From positions 1 to 10,134 of the forward strand of contig JBKPCR010000167.1 of assembly GCA_046727435.1 (NCBI GenBank): a DNA stretch of 10,134 bases, read 5' to 3'. Both the position numbers and the translations under genes were made by a program. Source of the DNA: CAVPRW01 sp046727435 [NCBI: bacterium]. Lineage in GTDB: Bacteria > Tectomicrobia > Entotheonellia > J063. Below the pieces are notes generated by a model. It saw only the letters and a list, made by a program, of their open reading frames with translations, was not told the DNA's origin and did no database searches. This document shows positions 1 to 5,985 of the stretch, one piece after another; within the stretch, counting starts at the first letter, position 1, and the number at the start of each line of letters is the position of its first letter.

Positions 1-721
1 GATCGGCGAGCTGCCGCTGGAGACCCAAGTGAAGCTGTTGCGTGTCCTCCAAGAGCAGGAGTTCGAGCCGGTGGGCAGTAGCCGCACGGTGCGTGTGGAT
101 GTGCGGGTCATCGCCGCAACCAACCGCGACTTGGAAGAAGCCGTTCGGATAGGTCGTTTCCGCTCGGATCTGTTCTATCGCTTGAATGTGTTTCCCATCC
201 AGGTGCCGCCGTTGCGTGAGCGGCGCTCGGATATTCCGCTGCTCGTGATGTTCTTCCTGTCGCGTTTCGCCAAGAAGCTGGGGAAAGAAGTTGAGGCGGT
301 GCCACAAGGGATCATGGACCTGCTCACCGCGTATGATTGGCCTGGGAATATTCGTGAATTACAAAACCTCATCGAGCGTGCGGTGGTGCTGTCACAAGGT
401 CCAGTCCTTAGGCTGGATCGCGCCCTGCTGCCGGCTGTCGCCTTGGACGCCGGCACGACGCCCCCTGAGTCTGTGGGTGATGCCCCTGGCAAGCCTGGCC
501 GAGACCGTGCAGGCAGGATTCCATCGACGAGCTCGGTGCCTGGAGAAGCTCTGACCCTCGAAGAGGTCGAAAGGCACCATATTCTCAGAGTGCTGCAACA
601 GACACGAGGGGTCATCGAAGGGCCGAAAGGCGCCGCCAAAATCCTCAACCTGCATCCTAATACTCTACGTAGTCGGATCAAGAAATTAGGGATCAAGCAT
701 TCCGACTACGACATATCGTAG
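1..721 (+). CDS. Sigma-54-dependent enhancer-binding transcriptional activator, 3' part (5' end outside window)
   Basis: The open frame is already running at base 2 (Ile-Gly-Glu-Leu) and ends at the TAG at 719-721, so about 239 codons of a longer gene are visible. What is seen is the second half of an AAA+ sigma-54-interaction domain, beginning just after where Walker B (DE) would lie. In order come a VIAATNRDL sensor I, the arginine-finger segment FRSDLFYRLNVFPI, PPLRERRSDI, and the sensor II motif WPGNIREL. A low-complexity linker follows, then a Fis-type helix-turn-helix ending in LHPNTLRSRIKKLGI. This C-terminus resembles FhlA-like and GAF-type activators. Such proteins hydrolyse ATP to remodel sigma-54 RNA polymerase from upstream enhancers. 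The GAFTGA loop, Walker A and sensory domain are not in the window, so the signal is unknown. The GTG at 29 is an internal codon, not the start. Its stop lies within a candidate enhancer site. Confidence 0.95.
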   Translation, partial: IGELPLETQVKLLRVLQEQEFEPVGSSRTVRVDVRVIAATNRDLEEAVRIGRFRSDLFYRLNVFPIQVPPLRERRSDIPLLVMFFLSRFAKKLGKEVEAVPQGIMDLLTAYDWPGNIRELQNLIERAVVLSQGPVLRLDRALLPAVALDAGTTPPESVGDAPGKPGRDRAGRIPSTSSVPGEALTLEEVERHHILRVLQQTRGVIEGPKGAAKILNLHPNTLRSRIKKLGIKHSDYDIS

Positions 722-742
722 CGCTTCCACGGCATATCGTAG
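706..742. promoter_or_regulatory. Tandem palindromic enhancer (UAS) sites for the upstream activator
   Basis: Site 1 (706-721) reads CTACGACATATCGTAG, a 16-bp palindrome with one mismatched pair. Site 2 (727-742) reads CCACGGCATATCGTAG and is identical to site 1 at 14 of 16 positions. The two centres are 21 bp apart, two helical turns, so both sites lie on the same face of the DNA. Fis-type HTH activators are known to bind such paired palindromes 100-200 bp upstream of -24/-12 promoters, and a matching promoter lies about 150 bp downstream. Site 1 overlaps the regulator's own stop codon. Assignment to this regulator is inferred from adjacency. Confidence 0.6.
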
Positions 743-871
743 TACTGCCAATGTACCGCTCCCCAGCTCTGCACTCAACAGCACTCGTAGGTCGACCGCT
801 TGCAGGTTCCTTTAGATCGGAATACCTGTATTTTCAAATAGATGTCTTAGCACACACTCTACCATGATGAC

Positions 872-887
872 GGGCATGAGAGTTGCG
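872..887 (+). promoter_or_regulatory. Sigma-54 (-24/-12) promoter upstream of the STAS-sigma genes
   Basis: The sequence GGGCATG-AGAG-TTGCG matches the consensus TGGCACG-N4-TTGCW at nine of eleven fixed positions. The invariant GG (873-874) and GC (885-886) have exactly ten bases between them. The predicted start of transcription is near 898, leaving a leader of about 90 nt before the GTG at 991. Bases 904-916 in that leader can form a short GATGT/ACATC hairpin. The gap from 722 to 990 otherwise holds only the enhancer pair and an AT-rich stretch around 820-845 that could help the DNA bend. I saw no better sigma-70 type promoter here. Confidence 0.6.
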
Positions 888-990
888 TTAGTCTGGCTGG
901 CGAGATGTTACACATCGCATCTCTCGCACAGCGTCTGGCTAACTTTCAGATGTCCATTACAGTTCATACCAACGAACGAGGAACTCGAAA

Positions 991-1248
991 GTGCTCAGGA
1001 TTTCATTAGTCGAAGCGCTGGATCAGGCTGTCACGATACGGTTGGAGGGGCAGGTACGAGGTCCCTGGGTGGATGAACTGCGCCAATCGTGCGAACATTG
1101 GCTGGCGAAGGGGAGCGCGCTACACCTCGATCTGAGCGATGTATCATTCATTGACATGGAGGGCTTGGCGCTGTGCCGTCGGCTCAGAGATCGCAAGGTG
1201 AGGATTCTACACTGCTCGCCCTTTGTGGCAGAGCAATTGAAAAGCTAG
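991..1248 (+). CDS. Single-domain STAS (anti-anti-sigma-like) protein
   Basis: This 85-residue protein is essentially one STAS domain. It has an N-terminal strand (AVTIRLEGQV, residues 13-22), a helix containing WVDELRQSCEHWL, then the hallmark strand-turn-helix LHLDLSDVSFIDMEGLALCRRL (44-65). In SpoIIAA-type anti-anti-sigma factors the equivalent turn is D-S-S-G, and the second Ser is phosphorylated to control binding of the anti-sigma kinase. Here it is D55-M56-E57-G58, so the phosphoacceptor is replaced by Glu. The start is GTG at 991, preceded by GAGGA at about the right distance. A gap of 28 nt separates it from the ECF sigma gene, so the two are probably co-transcribed. It likely acts by protein-protein contact in the cytoplasm; the partner is unknown and no anti-sigma gene is in view. 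Confidence 0.82.
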   Translation: MLRISLVEALDQAVTIRLEGQVRGPWVDELRQSCEHWLAKGSALHLDLSDVSFIDMEGLALCRRLRDRKVRILHCSPFVAEQLKS

Positions 1249-1276
1249 GGGTAATGCTTCGAGTCGAGGGTGTGTG

Positions 1277-1888
1277 ATGGTAGACGCGGTGAAAGCAGGC
1301 TCTGCTACAGCACGATTTGAGTCATACCTGACGCCGATCCTGACGGCTGCCTACGGGACTGCCCTGCATATGACGCGCAACGGCGATGACGCTGCGGACC
1401 TTGTGCAAGAGGCAGCGTTGCAGGCGTTTCGCGCCTTTGATAGTTTTCAGGAGGGCACGAATTTCAAGGCGTGGTTCTTTCGCATCCTCACGAACCTGTT
1501 CATCAATGCCTACCGCAGGCGACAGCGCGAACCGGGGATCGATACCCTGTCCGATCTCGAAGATGCCCCGGCGCTGTATCTCTTTAGGCAGACCCGGGAG
1601 ATGGGCATACATGCTTGGAATGCCGATCCGGCGGCGCTGGTACTCGAGAAATTCGAGGCGGAACAGGTTTGCCAAGCCATCGCCGCGTTGCCCGAGGACT
1701 ACCGCATCGTCTCGGCACTCTATTTTATGGAGGAGTTTTCGTATCAAGAGATCGCGGAAATAGTGGGTTGCCCAGTCGGAACCGTGCGGTCGCGCCTCCA
1801 TCGTGGCAGAAGAATGCTGCAAAAGGCCCTGTGGCATATTGCCGAACAGCAGGGCATCATCGCCAACCTCCACGCTAGCGGGGAATAG
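1277..1888 (+). CDS. ECF-family RNA polymerase sigma factor
   Basis: The 203-residue protein has both ECF core regions. Sigma-2 spans roughly residues 12-82 and includes DLVQEAALQAFRAFDSF and the hydrophobic FKAWFFRILTNLFINAYRRR segment that binds core polymerase and the -10 element. Sigma-4 spans about 129-186, with LPEDYRIVSALYFMEEFSYQEIAEIVGCPVGTVRSRLHRGRR, the helix-turn-helix for the -35 element. Length and order are normal for the family. ATG at 1277 is preferred because GAGGG (1266-1270) lies six bases upstream; GTG at 1274 is an in-frame alternative. ECF factors are usually paired with a membrane anti-sigma factor. None is adjacent; instead a STAS protein precedes it. It probably belongs to the sigma-54-driven unit that starts near 898. 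Its target promoters cannot be named. Confidence 0.93.
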   Translation: MVDAVKAGSATARFESYLTPILTAAYGTALHMTRNGDDAADLVQEAALQAFRAFDSFQEGTNFKAWFFRILTNLFINAYRRRQREPGIDTLSDLEDAPALYLFRQTREMGIHAWNADPAALVLEKFEAEQVCQAIAALPEDYRIVSALYFMEEFSYQEIAEIVGCPVGTVRSRLHRGRRMLQKALWHIAEQQGIIANLHASGE

Positions 1889-1905
1889 GCTGGCGAACAG
1901 GGCGA

Positions 1906-1920
1906 TGGCGTTGTATATGC
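1906..1920 (+). promoter_or_regulatory. Weak candidate -24/-12 element before the first transporter
   Basis: TGGCGTT-GTAT-ATGC keeps the TGGC and TGC cores with the correct ten-base spacing between GG and GC, but matches only about seven of eleven consensus positions. It would start transcription near 1932, about 70 nt ahead of the transporter ATG. Such elements occur by chance in GC-rich DNA, and no enhancer-like palindrome is nearby. Confidence 0.22.
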
Positions 1921-1960
1921 GGTACACTTTGCCCTGGACATCTGGCGGGTTCAGCTCTAT

Positions 1961-1968
1961 AAAGGAGG
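1961..1968 (+). promoter_or_regulatory. Strong Shine-Dalgarno sequence without a normal start codon
   Basis: AAAGGAGG is an excellent ribosome-binding sequence but lies 32 nt before the transporter ATG at 2001, too far to serve it. At normal spacing the only reading is a six-codon frame beginning with the rare start ATT (1974) and ending in TGA at 1992-1994, six bases before the ATG. It may load ribosomes for a tiny leader and reinitiation, or be a leftover. The transporter's own Shine-Dalgarno is the weaker GTGAGG at 1991-1996. Confidence 0.3.
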
Positions 1969-2000
1969 CAGTCATTGCTCAGGCAGATTGGTGAGGCATC

Positions 2001-3617
2001 ATGCAGACCCAGACTAGTCTCTCATCGCAGCTCACGGCCCGTGAGCGGGGGATCACCACCGCCTTATTGGGCCTGGGGCTCATCACCTTTGCCATTGATG
2101 CCTCTAACACCACGCTGATCCTCCCCCAAATCATGACCAGCTTGCGTGTTGAGGTCTTCCAAATCCATTGGGTCCTCACCGGCCCTGGCATCGTGCGCAC
2201 AGTGGTCATGGCTGCCACCGGATGGCTGAGCGGCTGGTTTGGCCCGCGCACCCTCTACTTGCTCTGTATTGGAACCATGACCGTTGGGTCGCTGGGCAGT
2301 ATGCTCGCCTGGGACTGGCCCTCCCTGATCTTCTTTCGCATGCTTTCCGGGGCGGGTGGAGGGCTGATCCCGCAGATCTCCCAGGCCATTTTCTACCAAA
2401 TTTTCCCCCCCGGCCAGCGTGGCATGGCGCTAGGATTCGCCCTGATGGGGTGGTCGATTGGCCCAGCGTTTGGCCCCTTCATGGGGGGGAATTTGCTGGA
2501 GTTCGCTTCCTGGCGCGTGGTCTACGGTATCACCCTGCCCCTCTGTGGCTTGGGGTTCATCCTCGCCTGGTGGTGGTTCCCATACCTCCAGCGTCCCGAG
2601 CGACGGCGTCTCGATTACTACGGTGCATTGGCCATCACCGTCGTGGTGTCCACGCTGCTCTTGGCCCTGAGCCAGGGCAATCGGGAGGGCTGGGACTCGC
2701 AGTACATCCTCACCCTCTTTGCCATCGCTGGCGTGGCGGCTGTGTTCTGGGTGGTGGTGGAGCTGTGTCATCCGCAACCACTGGTGGAGTTGCGGCTGTT
2801 TAGCTCCGTGCCGTTCATCATGGCGATGATCGTCATGTTCCTGACCACCATGACGTTTCGCGGTACGGGCCCCATGGTGTCGGTCCTGCTGCAGCGGCTC
2901 ATGGGGTTGGAGCCCATGCTAGTGGCCTACGTGCAGATGGCCCCCAATCTGGTGTATGGTGCGGCGGTGCTCATTGTCGGGCGCCTCTCCGACCGTGTGC
3001 CGGCCTATGTGCTGGTGCTGTCTGGGCTCGTCATGTATGCGGCAGGGTTTTTGGGCTATGCCGGGGTCAGCGAGGTGACGACGCTGTCTATGATCACGAG
3101 TTTCTTGATGATTCGCTTTATCGCCGAGGCGTTGGTTGTCTCGCCCAATAACCTGGCAACCCTGGAGGCTCTCCCAGAAAACAAGGTATACATGGCCACG
3201 GCGCTGTCCGGCTTGCTCCGCAGCATAGCCAACGCCGTGGGCACAGCCGTGGCGGCGGTCGTGTGGGATCAGCGCTACAACTACCACCTGCAGCAATATG
3301 CCGAGGAGACTCCACTCGATTCTTTCGGCTTCACTGGGGTGCTCAGTAGTTTGCAACACACGTTGCAATGGTCGGGGGAGATCGCGGCGCTGATCCCAAC
3401 CAAGACCATGGCCTTGATCAGGGATCGTCTCTTCGCTGAAGCCAGCACGGCTGCCTGGCAGGACTTTTTTTGGTTCAATGCGATGGTGGCGATCTTCTGT
3501 CTCTTTCCAGCCTTGCCATTTTGGCGGCGCCGGAAGTATGAGGCCCCATCCACACTCCCGACAGCAGCCGGATCAGCCCCGAGTGCCGGGGCGAGCAAAG
3601 GCGACCCCAAGTCCTAA
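2001..3617 (+). CDS. DHA2-type (14-TM) major facilitator superfamily transporter
   Basis: This 538-residue integral membrane protein has the length and pattern of EmrB/QacA-type proton-coupled exporters. Seen motifs: a motif D1-like IDASNTTLILP (32-42), a motif A-like GWLSGWFGPR (74-83), the motif B arginine in FFRMLSGAGGG (R113), and the antiporter motif C GWSIGPAFGPFMGG (150-163). A long loop near residues 425-485 precedes the last TM segments. Motif A has Gly78 where most relatives have Asp, a residue involved in the conformational switch. The cytoplasmic loop after TM8 (GRLSDRV) keeps its Asp331. It shares the segment SQGNREGW-(D/N)-S-(Q/H)-YIL with the second transporter at 7255-8832, so they are related members of one family. 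ATG 2001 is the first in-frame start after a stop at 1992. No membrane-fusion (EmrA) partner is adjacent. The substrate is unknown. Confidence 0.93.
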   Translation: MQTQTSLSSQLTARERGITTALLGLGLITFAIDASNTTLILPQIMTSLRVEVFQIHWVLTGPGIVRTVVMAATGWLSGWFGPRTLYLLCIGTMTVGSLGSMLAWDWPSLIFFRMLSGAGGGLIPQISQAIFYQIFPPGQRGMALGFALMGWSIGPAFGPFMGGNLLEFASWRVVYGITLPLCGLGFILAWWWFPYLQRPERRRLDYYGALAITVVVSTLLLALSQGNREGWDSQYILTLFAIAGVAAVFWVVVELCHPQPLVELRLFSSVPFIMAMIVMFLTTMTFRGTGPMVSVLLQRLMGLEPMLVAYVQMAPNLVYGAAVLIVGRLSDRVPAYVLVLSGLVMYAAGFLGYAGVSEVTTLSMITSFLMIRFIAEALVVSPNNLATLEALPENKVYMATALSGLLRSIANAVGTAVAAVVWDQRYNYHLQQYAEETPLDSFGFTGVLSSLQHTLQWSGEIAALIPTKTMALIRDRLFAEASTAAWQDFFWFNAMVAIFCLFPALPFWRRRKYEAPSTLPTAAGSAPSAGASKGDPKS

Positions 3618-3633
3618 GGGTCGCGTCGCGACC
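3601..3633 (+). other. Three-arm repeat forming mutually exclusive hairpins at the transporter 3' end
   Basis: GCGACCC (3601-3607) is complementary to GGGTCGC (3618-3624), giving a 7-bp stem with a ten-base loop that holds the TAA stop. The same middle arm can instead pair with GCGACC at 3628-3633 through a three-base loop. Only one pairing can form at a time. No U-run follows, so this is not a standard intrinsic terminator. It may protect or pause the mRNA end, or act as a DNA site. Confidence 0.4.
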
Positions 3634-3677
3634 ATTCCGACCCGCACCATTCCTAGAGGGTGGGGGAGCGAGGCCAT

Positions 3678-3692
3678 TGGAGCGGACTTCGC
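3678..3692 (+). promoter_or_regulatory. Weak candidate -24/-12 element before the CMD/hydrolase pair
   Basis: TGGAGCG-GACT-TCGC has the invariant GG and GC with ten bases between, and about eight of eleven consensus matches. It lies roughly 200 bp before the ATG at 3889. No enhancer palindrome like that at 706-742 is seen close by. Chance occurrence is a real possibility. Confidence 0.22.
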
Positions 3693-3716
3693 GGTAAATG
3701 GGCAAGCTGCAGCGGC

Positions 3717-3737
3717 CAACTCTCGGTCTCAGAGTTG
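3717..3737 (+). other. Inverted repeat in the gap before the CMD gene
   Basis: CAACTCT and AGAGTTG form a perfect 7-bp stem around a seven-base loop. There is no T-run on either side. It could be a weak transcript-end hairpin for the transporter or an operator for the next operon. The remainder of 3634-3888 shows nothing else I can support apart from the Shine-Dalgarno at 3877-3883. Confidence 0.3.
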
Positions 3738-3888
3738 ATTCCGCTCCTGGATAGCAATGGGCTGCTGAAGGCGTCTAGAGAGGCAGGGCAGTGATGCCAA
3801 GCGGCTGACCCGATCCCTGGGCTTGCCGATATCGCACGCCTGGAAGCGATTGGCCGGGGGCTAGCCAATGACGATGAAGGAGGATAGC

Positions 3889-4449
3889 ATGGTGCGGATA
3901 CCGCTGGCAACGCGTGACAGCGTTCCCGAGAAGCAAGGAGCTGTTTTTGATGCACTCGTCCAACAGCGTGGCAATGTTCCCACTGCCGGCCCGCTTGCCA
4001 TTATGATCCACGTCCCTGAGCTGATGCAGCGGGGCGAGGATTTCCGGGCGTATCTGCGGGGCGATGACTCTTGCCTGCCGCTGAAGATTCGGGAGTTAGC
4101 GATGATTCTCACGGCACGGGAGCTGGACTGCCAGTTCATCTGGAACGCTCATGCCGCTTTAGCCCGTCAGGCAGGAGTCCAGGATGCCATTGTTGACCAT
4201 TTGCGTGACCAGAAAGAGATCACAGGTCTAACCCCCGACGAGACGGCCGTGGTGAACTATGGGCGAGAGTTCTTCCGCACGCACCGAGTCAGCCAGGCCA
4301 CCTTCGATGCGGCCCTCGCACAATTTGGTGTCCGGGGCGTAATTGAGCTCACCAATCTCATGGGGTATTATGCGCTCCTGGCCTTTAACGTCAATGCCTT
4401 CGGTGTCGACCTTCCGGTACAGACCAGCGAAGCTCCGCTGCCGATCTAG
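3889..4449 (+). CDS. Carboxymuconolactone decarboxylase (CMD/AhpD-like) family protein
   Basis: The start is ATG 3889 because AAGGAGG (3877-3883) sits five bases before it; ATGs at 3868 and 3874 lie upstream of that Shine-Dalgarno. The 186-residue all-helical protein carries the family core RELAMILTARELDCQFIWNAHAALARQAGV (68-97). Mapped on the AhpD motif E-x11-CxxC-xxx-H, it has E69, C81 and H88, but the second cysteine is Ile84, so a disulfide-based peroxidase cycle is unlikely. Relatives without CxxC often read CxYEW here; this one reads CQFIW. The C-terminal TNLMGYYALLAFNVNAFGVDLP is typical of the family. Members decarboxylate gamma-carboxymuconolactone (PcaC) or do other lactone and hydroperoxide chemistry. 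The gene is followed 17 nt later by an alpha/beta-hydrolase gene, echoing the pcaC-pcaD pairing, but the pathway is not proven. Confidence 0.88.
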   Translation: MVRIPLATRDSVPEKQGAVFDALVQQRGNVPTAGPLAIMIHVPELMQRGEDFRAYLRGDDSCLPLKIRELAMILTARELDCQFIWNAHAALARQAGVQDAIVDHLRDQKEITGLTPDETAVVNYGREFFRTHRVSQATFDAALAQFGVRGVIELTNLMGYYALLAFNVNAFGVDLPVQTSEAPLPI

Positions 4450-4466
4450 AACAGAAAGGCACACAC

Positions 4467-5270
4467 ATGCCGATAGCACATCTCCCTGGCAATTTACAGA
4501 TGTATTACGAGGATGATGATTTTACCGATCCGTGGACTACGGCGGAGACGGTCATCCTCCATCATGGGAATGCCAAGAATGCTCGACTGTGGTATGCCTG
4601 GGTTCCCTTATTGGCGCGAGATTACCGCGTGATTCGGGTGGATGCTCGGGGGTTCGGCCGATCGTCGATCCCAGCACCGGGGTACCACTGGTCGTTAGAG
4701 GGATTCGCCACGGATCTGATCCATCTCATGGATCAGCTGGGCATTGACAAAGCGCATGTGGTGGGCGAAACTATTGGCGGCACCATTGCCCTGCAGTTTG
4801 CCTATCAATTTCCCAACCGCCTGTATACAGTTACCACAGCTACGTCGCCCTACAAATTTCGCGGCGTCCAGTCCTATCTGGATTACCACGATCTGGTGCA
4901 GAAACAGGGCGTCGAGGCCTGGGTGCGGCAAACGGCAGACCGGCGTTTAGAACCGGGCAAATCGGACCCTCAGCATAGTGCGTGGTATGTTCAACAAATG
5001 AGCCAGACGGCACAGCATGTGGTGCTGGAAACCCTGGCATATTTGGCGACCGTCGATTTAACGCCGATCCTGCCGCAGATCACCACGCCAGCGCTCGTGC
5101 TGGTGGGGGAGGGCAGCACTATGAACACGTCGGATCGGACCCGCAGTCTGGCCGAGCTGTTGCCAAAGGGGCGGTTGGTCGAGGTGCCAGGGGCAAGTGG
5201 GTATGTGCAACATTCGGCCCCAGCCCAATGCGTGGCCATCTGGCGAGACTTCGTGAAGACGGCCAGGTAA
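4467..5270 (+). CDS. Alpha/beta-hydrolase-fold protein with altered catalytic triad (possible pseudoenzyme)
   Basis: The 267-residue protein follows the alpha/beta-hydrolase pattern closely: oxyanion-hole motif HHGNAKNARLW (32-42), VIRVDARGFGRSS (55-67), nucleophile-elbow strand and helix HVVGETIGGTIALQFAY (97-113), and a C-terminal VPGASGYVQHSAPAQCVAIWRDFV (240-263). It resembles 3-oxoadipate enol-lactonase (PcaD)-type proteins in size and layout. At the usual catalytic positions, however, the G-x-S-x-G serine is Thr102, the acid after strand 6 (normally G-x-x-D) is Ser217, and the histidine (normally G-H) is Gly245; His249 lies four residues later. AAAGG at 4455 serves ATG 4467. It is separated by 17 nt from the CMD gene, so the two are almost certainly co-transcribed and may act together. 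The fold is certain; activity is doubtful. Confidence 0.87.
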   Translation: MPIAHLPGNLQMYYEDDDFTDPWTTAETVILHHGNAKNARLWYAWVPLLARDYRVIRVDARGFGRSSIPAPGYHWSLEGFATDLIHLMDQLGIDKAHVVGETIGGTIALQFAYQFPNRLYTVTTATSPYKFRGVQSYLDYHDLVQKQGVEAWVRQTADRRLEPGKSDPQHSAWYVQQMSQTAQHVVLETLAYLATVDLTPILPQITTPALVLVGEGSTMNTSDRTRSLAELLPKGRLVEVPGASGYVQHSAPAQCVAIWRDFVKTAR

Positions 5271-5369
5271 ATGCTGTCAAATCATTGAGCCATCTGTGTC
5301 ACTGCCGCTCAACAGGGCACATTCAGAGACCATCGCGAACGAGGCAGGACTCTTATCTCTGACAGCACT

Positions 5370-5861
5370 ATGGCCACCTTGAAGCGCATCACGATCTATA
5401 CAGATGGCGCTTGTCTCGGGAATCCTGGTCCGGGCGGGTATGGGGTCGTCCTGCTGTACGGCGATCACCGCAAAGAGTTGTCGGGAGGGTACCGGCTGAC
5501 CACGAATAATCGGATGGAGCTGACCGCGGCCATCAAAGGCTTGGCTGCGTTAAAGAAGCCGTGCGAAGTAGAGCTCTTTAGCGATTCAGAGTACGTGGTG
5601 AACGCGGTCGAGAAGGGTTGGGCGCGCCGCTGGCGAGCGAACGGTTGGTATCGCTCGAACAAACAATTGGCTGAAAATCGGGATCTCTGGGAAGAACTTC
5701 TCAGACTCTGTGAGAGACACCGAGTGCGCTTCAAGTGGATCAAAGGCCATGCGGGTCATGCAGAGAACGAGCGCTGCGATCGGCTCGCGTTCCAGGCCGC
5801 GCAGCTGCCGAACTTGCCCGCAGATAAAGGATATGAAGGTTCCTCTGCGGCTTCGCAGTAG
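5370..5861 (+). CDS. rnhA: Ribonuclease HI
   Basis: This 163-residue cytoplasmic enzyme cleaves the RNA strand of RNA-DNA hybrids, for example primers and R-loops, using two metal ions. All four acidic ligands and the assisting histidine are present: D12 in [17 protein letters not shown]50 in NNRMEL, D72 in SDSEYV, H127 in KGHAGH, and D137 in ERCDRLA. The basic protrusion [14 protein letters not shown] (82-95) that grips the hybrid is also present. The length is near the roughly 155 residues of the E. coli enzyme, with a short polar tail. The Shine-Dalgarno before ATG 5370 is poor, but the N-terminus aligns with the family. A 99-nt gap separates it from the hydrolase gene, so it may have its own promoter or be read at low level from upstream. 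Functionally it looks unrelated to its neighbours. Confidence 0.97.
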   Translation: MATLKRITIYTDGACLGNPGPGGYGVVLLYGDHRKELSGGYRLTTNNRMELTAAIKGLAALKKPCEVELFSDSEYVVNAVEKGWARRWRANGWYRSNKQLAENRDLWEELLRLCERHRVRFKWIKGHAGHAENERCDRLAFQAAQLPNLPADKGYEGSSAASQ

Positions 5862-5924
5862 GCTAGGCTATCGAGCACCGCTGTAGGGCCTGTGGAAGTC
5901 TTGGTGAACCGTATGCCAGCCCTG

Positions 5925-5954
5925 GCTCTTGCCTCCTGTCGTTGGAGGCAGAGC
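5925..5954 (+). terminator. Hairpin after rnhA
   Basis: GCTC-T-TGCCTCC and GGAGGCA-GAGC form an 11-bp stem with one bulged T around a seven-base loop, 63 nt after the rnhA stop. The stem is strong, but no U-run follows, so it is at best a non-classical terminator or an mRNA 3'-end stabiliser. Confidence 0.4.
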
Positions 5955-5985
5955 ATACCATAAACCGCAATAAACTCTATTCGTG

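Noticed and set aside
785-790. TCGTAG half-site resembling the 706-742 enhancer arms
   Set aside because: Only six bases match, the other half is absent, and the distance from site 2 (48 bp) is not a whole number of helical turns.
864-1076. 70-codon frame overlapping the promoter and the STAS start
   Set aside because: There is no Shine-Dalgarno, it overlaps the STAS gene in another frame, and it covers the -24/-12 element; the translation looks random.
1322-1975. Long minus-strand open frame (217 codons) opposite the ECF sigma gene
   Set aside because: It is the antisense shadow of a clear sigma factor. Its composition is Arg/His-rich, with no recognisable motif and no ribosome-binding site.
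3478-3738. 86-codon plus-strand frame crossing the transporter 3' end
   Set aside because: It overlaps the conserved C-terminus of the transporter in another frame and has no start signal or recognisable sequence.
5272-5367. 8-bp inverted repeat TGCTGTCA / TGACAGCA flanking the gap before rnhA
   Set aside because: With an 80-base spacer and only 8 bp, a match is quite likely by chance in a gap of this size, and nothing else supports a role.
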